DNA of 64,000 nt from Vigna angularis (lineage: Eukaryota > Streptophyta > Magnoliopsida > Fabales > Fabaceae), in assembly GCF_016808095.1 (NCBI RefSeq), contig NC_068971.1:6398501-6462500 (forward strand), in the 5' to 3' direction. The notes under the pieces were generated by a model. The model was not told the DNA's origin. It did no database searches and saw only the letters and a program-made list of their open reading frames with translations. Numbering within the stretch: the first letter of the stretch is position 1; every line of letters begins with the position of its first letter. Position numbers and translations under genes: made by a program. Of this stretch, positions 10,217-20,972 are shown one piece after another.

Positions 10217-13200
10217 CTAAAGTCCTGTTGTAGATGGTTGGGTTTGAGGTTCCTGACTTGGTCTTGTACTTTGCTGGGTTTGTGGTGCCTGACTTAGTCC
10301 TGAAGTTGGCTGGGTTTCAGGTTGCTGACTTGCTTCACATTGGTTTGTTGGATGACGTTGTGGGCATGTATTTCTTTTGTGACAAAGTTGTCTGCATATG
10401 GAACATCTCTTACGAGTTCCATTTTGCTTTAGCTGTGTCTCATCCTTCTTCAGTTCCCAAGCCTCTAGCCTTCTCTTCTTTTTTGGTCTACCAGGTAAAG
10501 TCCTTTTAGGTGGGGGCAAAACATCAGGCTGAGATGTCATTTCCCACAGTTGATGACCGTTGACAGGGTATATGATTGGGATGTATGTTTCTTGGTATGT
10601 TGACCTTCTAAACCAATTTGGCACGTAGTCTTCTCCATTGATGTTTAAGAAATTCATTACAGCTAATGCATGACAGCATGGCATGCCTGTTAAAGTCCAC
10701 TTTCTGCAAGTACAATCCAATTGGTCTATGTCAACCACATACTTCTCACCAATCATTGAAGTGTGTCTGACCTCAAAAATTTTATCTCCTGCCCAACTGC
10801 AATGACAACCAATTTAAATAAGTATATATAGAATAAAAAATTATAACATCAACATTAAATCCAAATTCTTATGTGCAGATGTTCACATACCTAGGTAGCC
10901 AAAATTGAGTCATGTGCAATTGCTTTTGAAATCTTTTTTTTATCTTTGGGCAAAGATGACCTTCAAATGTAGTTATTTTCTGTCTATTTGTTGACCATCT
11001 CTTCATGAGATACAAACGAATGTATTCCATCATTGTAATGATGGGCTTACCTCTTGCATGTAATATGACACTGTTAAAAGCTTCAGACATATTATTCACT
11101 AAGGTGTCACATACAGCTCTACCCGTAAACCTTGAACGTGACCAAAATCTAATTACAGAAAAAAACAGTTACATATAATCAGCTAGGCAAACAAACAAGA
11201 AGAATGGATTTCAATATATGTTACCTTGGTGGAATTGATAGCAAGTGTTTAAATGCATTTGGATTTACATCTTTAATATCTCTTGTCACTGCCTCCCATG
11301 CTGCAGGGTGTGTAGATGAGGCTGCCTTCCATAATAGACGTCTTAGAATTTGGCCAGGAAATTTCTTCCTAAAATTTGCATAAATGTGGCGAACACAAAA
11401 TCTTTGCTCCACACCAGGGAGAAGTTCTTGTAATGCTGGCAGAAGTCCCTATCAGAGTTCCAAACATGAAGTTATACACGGTATAATACAAAACAAGAAG
11501 GTTTGAAAGATATATAACAGCATTGGGCTACGTTACTTACTTTTTGTTGATCTGAAATATATGTCTTAGTTGAACACAGCTCTACACCACCAAGATCATC
11601 AATGAGCAATTGTAAAAACCAATGCCAACTGTCCTTATTCTCCACTTCAACAACAGCATATGTCAAAGGACACATTTGGTCATTCCCATCTCTTGCAACT
11701 GCAGTTAACAACTCACCTCCATATTTTCCTTTTAAGAAACAACCATCTAAACCTATAATAGGCCTACAAGACACAAAGCTGTCTTTACAGGCCTTCAAAC
11801 ACACATACATTCTCTTGAATATTGGATTGTCCTCATTAGGTTCAACCTTTACTTTCATAGTTGAACCAGGATTAGACCGAAGCAACTCATTTGCATAATC
11901 ATAAACTCTTTTATATTGTTCTTTAAAATCACCCTCAATTCTTTTAAAAGCCATTGCTTTTGCCCTACAGGTAGTAGACCGAGAAACACCAATGTTCCAC
12001 TTCTTAGAAACTTTGTTTTGGAGGTTATATAGATTAATATTCAAATTCTCTTTGATGGTCTTTTCTAACCTCCCACTCAACCATTTTGAAATCATTAAAC
12101 GGATGTTAAATTCTCTACTGCATGTGTGCTTGTCTATAATCTTCCTCAGCTGCCATGTATCTTCAGCTGCCTTATATGCACAATATGCATACCATGAACA
12201 TTTACCTTTTGCCCCACAACATCTGACACACACTCTTCTTTTGTCATTTTTGTAAACTTTTAACTTCCTTCCATTCTCTACTCCATACGTTCTTATAGCT
12301 TCTGTAAAATCTTTTTTCTCAGCAAAATAGGTGCCCACTTCCCATTCATATTGCTCCATACTTTTGGGCATTGAAAAAGTACTGAAATCACCATACCCAT
12401 CTCTATCATCATCATTTGTGTTATCACTTTCAACAACACTGTTCAAACTCTCAGATTCCCAATCACTTTCTGATAAACCCCGAGGTCCCCCAAGTTCTAT
12501 TTGGTTACTAGCTTCAAATACATCACATTCCACTTCATCTCCATCGTCAGTGAAGACATCCTCTTCAAACCCAGTCCAACTTCTAACATCATACTCATCA
12601 GCATGTACATCACCCTCACCCTGTCCATCCACATCATTACCATCTACCTTAGTCACTCCCTCTACCTCAACTTGTACATGAGGCTCTACATAAGCCACTC
12701 CCTCAGCCTCAACTTCTACCTCACCTTCTATCACACCATCTAGATCAGCCACTACCTGAACTTCAACTTGTACATAATCTTCTACAGCACCATCTACTTC
12801 AGTCACTGCCTGAACTTCAACTTCTACATAATCTTCAACAGCACCATCTACATTAGTCACTGCCTGAACTTCAACTTCTACCTCACCTTGTACCACACCA
12901 TCTACATCAGCCACTGCCTGAACTTCAACTTCTACCTCACCTTGTACCACAACATCTACATCACCCACTGCCTCTACTTCAACTTCTACCTCACCTTCTA
13001 CCAGAACATCTACATCACCCACTGCCTCTACTTCAACTTCTACCACACCTTCTACTTGTACTTCAACCTCTACCTCAGGCTCTACATTACCCACTGCTTG
13101 AACCTCTGGTTGACCAACCTCCATCTCAACACCCAATTCAACACTCTCTCTGTCAACTTCTGCTTCACCACTAGGTGCCACAATTTCTGGTTGAGAAGAG

Positions 13201-13541
13201 TATTCCAACTCCAGAATATACTCAGGCTCACACACCTTGTGTATAACATAAACGTGACCTTGACCATTCAACATAGCAATATTCACTAAATGACATGCAC
13301 CTTTGTCATCTAATAAAGGTTCCATACAATCTTCTAACACAGGACCACGACCCAATCAATACCACAAATCCTTTACATTCCTATAACCCATCTCCTTAAG
13401 AATGCTTAATATTTCAAAATAACTCCATCGATCTGGATCAATTTTTAAAGTTGTGGTTTGACCATAGTGGTATCTGAATGTTCCATTATTCTCAAATTTC
13501 CCCGCATGGTGAAACACAATTTCAACGTCTGAGTTGGCCAT
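10217..13541 (-). pseudogene. MULE transposase, four exons, one premature TGA
   Basis: Exons in transcript order are 13541-11541, 11448-11225, 11148-10891 and 10796-10217. All introns are GT-AG, and the spliced frame stays open for 1020 codons except a TGA at 13358-13356 (codon 62), between DLWY and LGRGP. Order of parts: MANSDVEIVFHH head; an acidic Val/Glu tract of 18-residue repeats; a MuDR-type DNA-binding region (CVRCCGAKGKCSWY, then TCSREFNIR); the MULE DDE core (IIGLDGCFLKGKYGGELL, ISDQQK at the exon 1 end); a SWIM finger (CTCRKWTLTGMPCCHA, CxCx9CxH); an AT-hook-like GRPKKKRR; and a CCHC knuckle (CSICRQLCHKRNTC). It excises and reinserts the element by binding the terminal repeats. The lone stop suggests very recent inactivation, or a read error. 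Translation could also restart downstream, since the DNA-binding and catalytic parts lie after the stop. Confidence 0.93.
12751..13074 (-). repeat. 54-bp coding minisatellite in the transposase (6 copies)
   Basis: Copies start at 12751, 12805, 12859, 12913, 12967 and 13021, an exact 54-bp period. They encode 18-residue units of the type VEVEVQAVADVDGVVQGE. The period is a multiple of three, so copy changes keep the frame. Confidence 0.92.
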
Positions 13542-14076
13542 CTAAACTAATATAAAAATTGTTTAAAGTTAATAATTGCTTAACCCAAATGTTATCTATC
13601 CACAAAACAAGTAAAACAAAGCAAAAGCACAATTACAAAAGCATAATTACAAAAATAATCAAATATTGTCCACAAACCATCAGGGGGACCACAACCACAA
13701 TGGCGCAAAAAAAAACAAAGCACATGCACAGATAATGGGGGACAATAAACAGACAGACCATAAACAAACTTTTGGGGGGACCATACGGAAAGCAACCAAA
13801 CACAGATAAAAGGCTACCGTAAACGCACCTTGGAATCGCGATTTTCGTAATACCCACAATACTGTAAACGTCTCAACGCACCTTCCAAATCCAACGAAGA
13901 TAGATCTATCCACGATTTTTGTGCTCGCAATCTTCGTCAGCGATAATGACTCTATCTACTCTATCTACTCTCCCACACTTCCAATTGCCCTAATCTCGCG
14001 TATCAGTGCCCTAAATCACATTTTCCCTGTCTTACAAATCCCAATCTTTATTACAGCAGGGTTACTTAGGTTACTA

Positions 14077-14290
14077 ACATACACGTCACCACACACACAA
14101 CAATCTATTCCCACGTTGCCAATAATTACTGCCACATCATCAACACATTAACTTCGTTTCCTAATAGTTAACGGAAGGGACAAAATTGACGCTAATTTGA
14201 ATAACTTTGGACATATTAAAAACACTTTCATAAATGGGGACTTAATTGACATTAACCACTGAAACTGGAGACCAAAGAAGGTATTAAGCC
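14077..14290 (-). repeat. Right terminal inverted repeat of the MULE (214 bp)
   Basis: It is the reverse-complement partner of 8628-8841 and is followed at once by the second TTAAGTTAA target copy. The transposase 5' end faces this repeat. Confidence 0.95.
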
Positions 14291-14377
14291 TTAAGTTAAT
14301 ATTTATAATTGGATTGTATACCTACAATAATATTATGGGTTAAATAATCGTGATTCCGGAAAAGAGAAGGGAAAGGA

Positions 14378-14550
14378 GGCTCTCTCCTAGCGGCGTGACC
14401 TTCTGCCATGGCGAAAGAGAAAGAAACTCTTCCTACATTGCGTGATGAAAAAGTCCTACCCAAATCGCACTTCTAGAGTGTCATCGTCTTCTCCGAACAA
14501 CCAAAATCACTAACTCTTCATTAAACACCACCCGCCGAGTGAAGGTTTTA
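14378..14550 (+). pseudogene. Gene-start fragment, plus-strand copy of an inverted duplication
   Basis: It aligns end to end with the reverse complement of 15496-15665, sharing GCGTGACCTT, CCCAAATCGCAC and CTCCGAACAACC in order. This copy contains stops in the frame that is open in its partner, so it is broken. The parent gene is not identified. The basic, Ser/Thr-rich translation of the partner resembles an organelle transit peptide. Confidence 0.6.
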
Positions 14551-14705
14551 GATGCTCATCTCCACCAAAATCACAATTGGAAAGAAACTCTCACTTTTTC
14601 AAGGTTGGGTGGTCCGCGAGCAAGGAGTAACAAATAAATTTGGAAAAAGAAAAATAATGTCACTGACTCGGTCGTACGTATGTCTTTAACGTTGTACTGT
14701 TCATT

Positions 14706-15011
14706 TTGTTTGAGACTGGAGTTGTTGGATTTGAAATTAGTGGTAATTCTGCTTCTGCTTTTGTTTTGCATTTTGGTGCCAATTCGTTATCTTCCTATAA
14801 GGTTCCAATTTCTTTGAGACCCTTTTTAGGGAATCAAAGAAGACACACCGAGAATGGAAGTTTTATAAATAGAAATGGTCTGTCTTATGTGAAAATGAAT
14901 GGAGGCCGCAAGCGTTTCATTGACAGGGGTTATGATTCTGACATTTCGGAGGTGGAACGAGCAGCATTTGAGAATCTGGAAAACCCAAACCAGGTTATCA
15001 GAAAGTCATAA
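14706..15011 (+). other. Unidentified 101-codon open frame, possible gene fragment
   Basis: The frame begins MFETGVVGFEISG and ends in VERAAFENLENPNQVIRKS. Its composition looks protein-like (polar, with an acidic tail) rather than AT-driven. It sits between the two inverted gene-start fragments and could be a second exon of the same broken gene. No family was recognised and expression is unknown. Confidence 0.35.
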
Positions 15012-15495
15012 TTTTCAATGGAGGAGAAAAAAATCCAAAATCTAGCTAATTCGTATGTAGTTTATTCAACAGAGAAAAATTGTAATGCCAATATTATTAT
15101 TTAATCAAGAGGAGTGAGAGGGTCATCTTCCTCCATGGGATCCAAGCATCAATGAGGCATGTGAAGTGGGTGCGATCAAGCGTCTTTACATATCATTGTA
15201 ATTTTTTTTTTCATTTTCTTATTTGATCAATGACAGGATTAACAAAGATAAACCTAATTTATTTAGTTTTTTAGAAAGTGGCTAATTTAAAAAAAAAAAA
15301 CATTTTAGTTTACTATAATAAAGTGTGAAACAGGTTCCAAGTCCTTCTAAAAGAAGTTCCATTTGAAGTTATTAAAGTCTTAAGGCGGTGAATAGGTGCA
15401 GTGGCTTTGGAATCCAAAAGCCAGTGGAAAACAATTAATTGCAAAACAGACACATACATTGAAACCAAAACCAGATGCTTTGACCAAAAAGCTGA

Positions 15496-15665
15496 AGCAA
15501 ACCCTTAACTCGCAGGGTGGAGCTGAGTGAAGAGATAGTGATTCTGGTTGTTCGGAGCGGTGGCGGCGCTGTGCGATTTGGGCGGGGCTTCTTCGTTACG
15601 TAAAAAGAGTTTTTTCCTCTTCCACCAATGCACAAGGTCACGCTGTTAAGAGAGGAAAGTCTCAC
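15496..15665 (-). pseudogene. Gene-start fragment, minus-strand copy of the inverted duplication
   Basis: On the minus strand an open frame (LSSLNSVTLCIGGRGKNSF..., Arg/Thr/Pro-rich) resembles a transit peptide. It has no ATG, and a TAA lies in frame just upstream, so the copy appears 5'-truncated. It pairs with 14378-14550 across a gap of about 0.95 kb. Confidence 0.55.
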
Positions 15666-17194
15666 CGCTTGAAGACGCCCAAGTTAAAAAAAAATAATAC
15701 TTGAGAGACCGTTAACACGTCAGATTTTTAAGGCTACGTCAGATTAAATTTAAACACGTTACTCTACGAAAAATTATAATTTCAGATTAAAACGTACCAA
15801 AATTTAAAGAATAAACGAAAAATAAAATCGTTTCATAGTCGAGGAACAAAAACATATTTAATCTTAATATTATATTCACTTTTAAAAATAGAGTATTGGA
15901 ATTATTAAGTTTAAAAACATTTACATGCTTCAATAGTTTTCTGTGCAAAATACATTTTTTAACTATAACAGTTGGTTTTAATGTTATTCAATGTATACAA
16001 AATCACTTTCACATCATTCTCTTTTGAAAGACTAAGTTAATATAAAATAAGTTTTAAGAAGAAGAAAAGGAGAGTCAAGGTTAATCCGATAAGTTAGACT
16101 TATGAAAGGTAAATCCTATAAATTATTTATTATTTGTCACAATATATAAATATAACATAACCATCACTAGTGATTTTAATTTTTTTAATTTTTTATTTTA
16201 TTTTACAAAAGCGTCCTTTTCATGTTTCTTTGTCAATAAAAGGAAAAGAAATTTGTTAAAGGGTGTAAACAAATTGTTTAAATACACAATATTAAGAAAA
16301 ATAACAAATACTTGATTATAGTACAATAAAAATGAAAGTTCGTATAACATTAAGTCAAAAATATAAAATAAAATACATGTATTAATAAAAAAACTATTTG
16401 ATAAAACCACATGACCATCCGAATCAAACCTCAAAAGTTGGTTGGCTTGGTTTGTTCAGATGTTTTTTTGTGTTCAAACCAAATTCCATATCATTTTTTA
16501 TGTTTGGAATGAATGTAGTTTTAACCAAAAATTGAAACAAACTAAAAACTCTAATAATAACAACCATCAACACTGATTTGAAATATTGTTAGGTTTGGAA
16601 GGCATTTTTGATAGATTAAGACATAAATATATGTAAAAGTGTAGTTTTTTCTTGATAAATTAAGAGATAAATATATGTAAAAGTATAGTTTTTTACATTA
16701 AAGTGAAACTTTTTTTATATTTATTGAAACAAATATCTCACTTAGATATGGCAAAAAGAAATTAATAGCAAAATATATTTATATATATAGATAAAATTTG
16801 CCACTGGTACTAAATAGATATCCGGTAAGTAATAAGTAAAAGTATTTAATTATCGAGTTACTGAGAATGGTATCCACTCACAATTATTTTTTAATATATT
16901 TTCTTGGATAATAATTATTTTAGATTTTTATTTTAGTATTTTTAAATCAAGTTATTAAATTAAAATTACAAGTGAAGAAATATTAATTTTCAAAAAATTA
17001 TTTAAAATTTGACTTCATATCTTTTTTATTTTTTATTTAAGTCTATTAAATTGAAATTATTTTAAAAAGATTAATTTTTAAAAATTTGTTTTTTACAACT
17101 CATTCAAATTTATAATACATTAATATTTTACTGAGTAATTTAATTTGAATTATACTTTAAAATTACTTTCTATTTAATTTTATATTTTAAATTT
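15666..17194. other. AT-rich spacer
   Basis: Long A/T tracts. A short near-duplicate lies at 16600-16695 (AGACATAAATATATGTAAAAGT- and AGAGATAAATATATGTAAAAGT-type text). No coding signal. Confidence 0.6.

Positions 17195-17260
<66 letters not shown>
17195..17260. repeat. (AT)n microsatellite
   Basis: An almost pure AT run with one GT interruption, read directly. Confidence 0.98.
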
Positions 17261-19672
17261 TTTATTTTTTGAGTATCCATATACAAAGGAAAAACTGCAC
17301 GAATACCTAATATGTACCTGACGCAAGCAATATGTTGTCAGTAAAGTTACATGCCAAATGTATTTGATTTTGAATATCTTCTTTATTCGCACAAAAAAAC
17401 TCTGATTTCAAATTTGCTAAAATATCATCGTTAAATTCTATAAATATATTAAAGTATTATCTATTTCAGAATTTCATACGTTTATATAATTTGATCCTTA
17501 ATACACGTATCAATATATTAATAGAAGAAGATTTATATAAATTATGTCATTCTCTTTATATCATCCTTGTCAATTTAGAGTCCTCCATATTTTTATAGGT
17601 GTTTGATGTTTTTCTTTGGCTCTTTAGTCGAAAGACCCTGCTGCGTCTTCATTTGAGTCACTTAATTTAGACATTACTATCAGCAGTCGTACTAATAATT
17701 TTTGTTTCTACCATCATTCTATGGAACAATTCTTTGGAATGATTGAGACATCGTAAATAAGAAATTGTTATATGCAAAAACAAATCTTCAATACTTGAGT
17801 CTGTATCAAATTTACCAAATTAGTAAAATATATAATAAATGCTCTCCTAGTACGATCACTGTCATATCTGAGTTTGAGGAGTTACACTTCCTAACGGAGG
17901 GCTCAAAGTCTGTCATGGATAATATTACTCTCTTTTAGGATCCAACTTCCTCTATCCACAAACCATTGGAAAACTAAATCTAAGAACATGTCCAAATTTA
18001 TAAGCAATTTATGCACTAATTTCAATTTTTTTTGTCAAAAACAATGAAGAAAGTGGTCATTGCCAATTCCTATACAATGAATGGAACACTATTCTAAATC
18101 CAACCAAACAGAAACCATCGTCATAACTTAAGCCTACTGGCTACAGAGAATTTGGATATTAGATGTTGTGTACTTCTGCTTTAGCAACATAGCCATGTCA
18201 ATAAATAGAAAAAACGTACAATCTATAACTTGTAACTTCTGCTGTGTTGCACTTTCTAGTAGCTGAAACATAAAAACTAAACCTATATAAAATATTTACA
18301 CATTTACAAGCATCAATACCAACCAAAACAAGGATGTAAAATAAAAAGTGATATAAAAGTGTCGGAAGATTTCTCACTATGTTAAAGTATAGAAGAGAAT
18401 CATTATCCCCCTGGCCAAGATGTGATGTAAAACTGCACAAATTCATTATCCAATAGTCTAACTTAAAAAGAAATAGAAATCAAAATTGGCAAGCTTCGGA
18501 GTCAAAGTAAGAAGAACAACCCACGTATCTAAATATGGATTTTACTATTACAAGAAAACTGGTATTTTGAATTCTACTGAGGCAATACTAACTTTAAGAA
18601 AATAATTTCCTTCAATTGATATGAAATTACTATATAGCAAGGGTACACATGAATCGTATCAGGAGGGAATGGGAATCATTCAAGATGCTTTGCACAGTTA
18701 ATCTCTCCTGATTAAATATTCACATATTAAGATTTCAAATTAACCGTTGGTAAAAGACTGTAGTCCCATTGACAACTCAAGTATTTCCAGATTCGCCCAG
18801 AATGTTTTCATTAAAGAATCATTCGCCCAGAATGTTAATTATTCACTTAATCCTAACAAACAAGTTTTAACATTAGAGAAAACTTTGTAACAGTATGAAG
18901 CCGCTACGAAAGTCTTATGGCCATATCTGCAAATTAGAATTTAAGTCTTCCCAAAAATACGACTAGGTTAAAAATACAAAGTATCTCTTTTCCAAAATCT
19001 AAGCATAATACTAATAATATTCTTTTTTCCGAGCCAATACTTAAAAGAGAAAGCCACAATAAGAACCAAATGAATTATTTTACCTTGGCTTAACTAACTT
19101 CTGATCTTACTCAGTAATCCGATTAGCTTTTCTGCTTCAACATTATGATCAGTTTTAACCAACAGTGGCAACCAAAATCACATCGCATCACACTATCCAT
19201 TCACTTGAAACCAACCCTAAACCTACACACAATCCATAGCATAGCAGTTATTGCACCAATCCTCTTTTCAACATATTCATCATAACACAAAACCAATTAC
19301 CCAAAAAACCGACAATCCAACAGAATCTATCACCACACACCACAAATTAGTACTAGATTAATAAGTCCACTTTAACTTTCAATATAGGGAACAATATACA
19401 CTCGATCCTTGAAAAGAAGGGCTCCCATACAACAAAGACAATCTCATTCCTACAAAAGACCCTTCTTTGTCCCTTCAGACATAGAATCATCGCATTCATA
19501 CATATTGCATCATAGTCCCTCCCTCGATAAAACAACTAAGCATACCCACGTCCGCAATACTGAACAACACCCTAGAAGACTTTAACTTAGATAAAAGGAA
19601 AGAAAAATAAAAAAAACAAAAAACAGAGCGTGAAGGGGCTATAACATAAGCGATGATAATGACCGATTAAGA
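17261..19672. other. Spacer downstream of the zinc-finger gene
   Basis: AT-rich, with no open frame of recognisable content. The 3' UTR of the zinc-finger gene is expected in the rightmost few hundred bases. Confidence 0.5.
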
Positions 19673-19987
19673 TCATTTCTTGTGGCTTCCGCGAATGCCT
19701 GGACGCTGCTTCGACGATTCGCTGGCGATTGTGGCGTGAAGGTTGACGACCTTGTCCTCCTCAAAGGGGATCTTAGGGTGACGCGCCTCGTGATGAATCT
19801 GCATCGATTTCACGTCAGGCGCCGTGACTTTGCAGTGCGGGCACTCGTATTTCGCGTGCCCGCCTTTCTCCACACCAGACCGGTCCGCCTGGCCCGCCTT
19901 ACCGCCGCCGCGGTTGGTAGTGGCGGCGTCGATCTTCGCCGCGATCTCCTTAGCCGTGTGCTTCTTGGGCTTCGCCTTCCCGGTCAT
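19673..19987 (-). CDS. Small SERF-like/C2H2 zinc-finger protein (104 aa)
   Basis: Single-exon frame. The ATG at 19987 (MTGKAKPKKH) was preferred over the frame's extension to 20023 because the family begins at MTGK. Residues 1-45 are basic and Gly/Ala-rich (AKEIAAKIDAATTNRGGGKAG), like the SERF/4F5 N-terminus. Residues about 57-80 form one C2H2 finger: YECPHC, 12 residues, then H-X4-H in IHHEARHPK. The C-terminus ends GIRGSHKK. It is a strongly conserved plant protein of unknown biochemical role; its basic character and finger suggest nucleic-acid or nucleolar association. GC content is clearly higher than the flanks, as expected for a true exon. Confidence 0.9.
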   Translation of the reverse strand: MTGKAKPKKHTAKEIAAKIDAATTNRGGGKAGQADRSGVEKGGHAKYECPHCKVTAPDVKSMQIHHEARHPKIPFEEDKVVNLHATIASESSKQRPGIRGSHKK

Positions 19988-20972
19988 CGCGTCGAGGTGC
20001 GGCTCTCTCTTTCCGAAGATCAACGAATGATTCTCTTCCTTTTGTCCTTAACGGTTTGGATTTAGGGGTGGAAGAGGATGATTTGGAATAGGGGAAGGTA
20101 AACCCTAGGGATGGGAGAACCCTAATTTGTGTTCGACCACCGAAAGGGGTTTGTTATGTATGTTGTACTGCGTTGCGTTTCGCTTGCGCGTTTGTGGAAT
20201 GGATTTTGGTTATTAATAGGCACGGAACGCTAGAGGCTTATCTGGAACCCATTATTTTCAGCATTTCTTATGATTCTGAGTCTGGGACATGTGGGCCTCC
20301 CTCATTCGTTAATATTCGGAGGTTTTGTTTGGGCCAATTGCTTTCTGACACCTCCTTCGCATCAACTTGGGCTTAACGCAGTTTATTGTATTAGATTCCT
20401 CACAATCTTATCACCTATCATTGCTAGGGTTCTTTATTTTTTCAATTTTTTTTATATATTAGTGCTTTTCATTTTGGATGTGTCTTTTACAAACATTGGT
20501 GGAATTAAGCATAATTTAAAGTTTCCCTAAAAAGCTAAAAAAACTATTCGGTTGGATTAATATTGATAAAAGAGAGTTCGATATAGCGTTTGTCCATACA
20601 AAAGAGAATATTTGATATAAGATATTAACTTTTAAATAAATATTAGTACTAGTCTTTATCTTTCAATCGAGAAATATTATGAGTTTATACATAAAAATAC
20701 AATTTAGTGAGTATGTAAAAAAGATAATTGTTTTTGGTCGATTAAATAGATAAAAGGGTTTAAACTTGATGGCAATATGTTCTATTTATGACAAATCTGT
20801 TAATAAATAACTTTGAAAAATAAAAATAACAAAAATCTATCTTCATGCCATTTAAATCGGCTCTCCATCTAATAGTTCTTTAGATGACGGGAAAAAAAGT
20901 TACAATAATCCATATATAAATATATCAAAAAGTTTTCCTGACTATCTCTTTATAGTTATGTAGTATATTTTA
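19988..20972. other. Promoter side of the zinc-finger gene, then AT-rich spacer
   Basis: The 5' UTR and promoter of the minus-strand zinc-finger gene should lie within 19988 to about 20400. The rest is AT-rich up to the derelict MULE-like element. No gene seen. Confidence 0.5.

Larger units (their letters stand above)
8619..14299 (-). mobile_element. Nearly intact autonomous Mutator-like element (MULE) with its 9-bp target duplication
   Basis: The element is 8628-14290 (5663 bp). The terminal inverted repeats are 8628-8841 and 14077-14290, 214 bp each and highly similar; both begin GGCTTAATACC. The flanking 9-mers 8619-8627 and 14291-14299 are identical (TTAAGTTAA), the target-site length typical of Mutator elements. 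Inside are a MULE transposase on the minus strand (10217-13541) and a GRF zinc-finger gene on the plus strand (9154-9622). Near-equal repeats, an exact target duplication and mostly open reading frames point to a young insertion. Strand is given as that of the transposase. Confidence 0.96.

Noticed and set aside
11602..13289. Several open frames on the plus strand
   Set aside because: They are antisense to the transposase exon and its 54-bp repeat. The minus strand has the domains, splice sites and repeats in frame.
17180..17392. Frame with a Tyr/Ile run
   Set aside because: Translation of an (AT)n microsatellite; the same applies to 34202-34399.
19682..20065. 127-codon plus-strand frame
   Set aside because: Antisense of the conserved zinc-finger gene; it exists because that exon is GC-rich.
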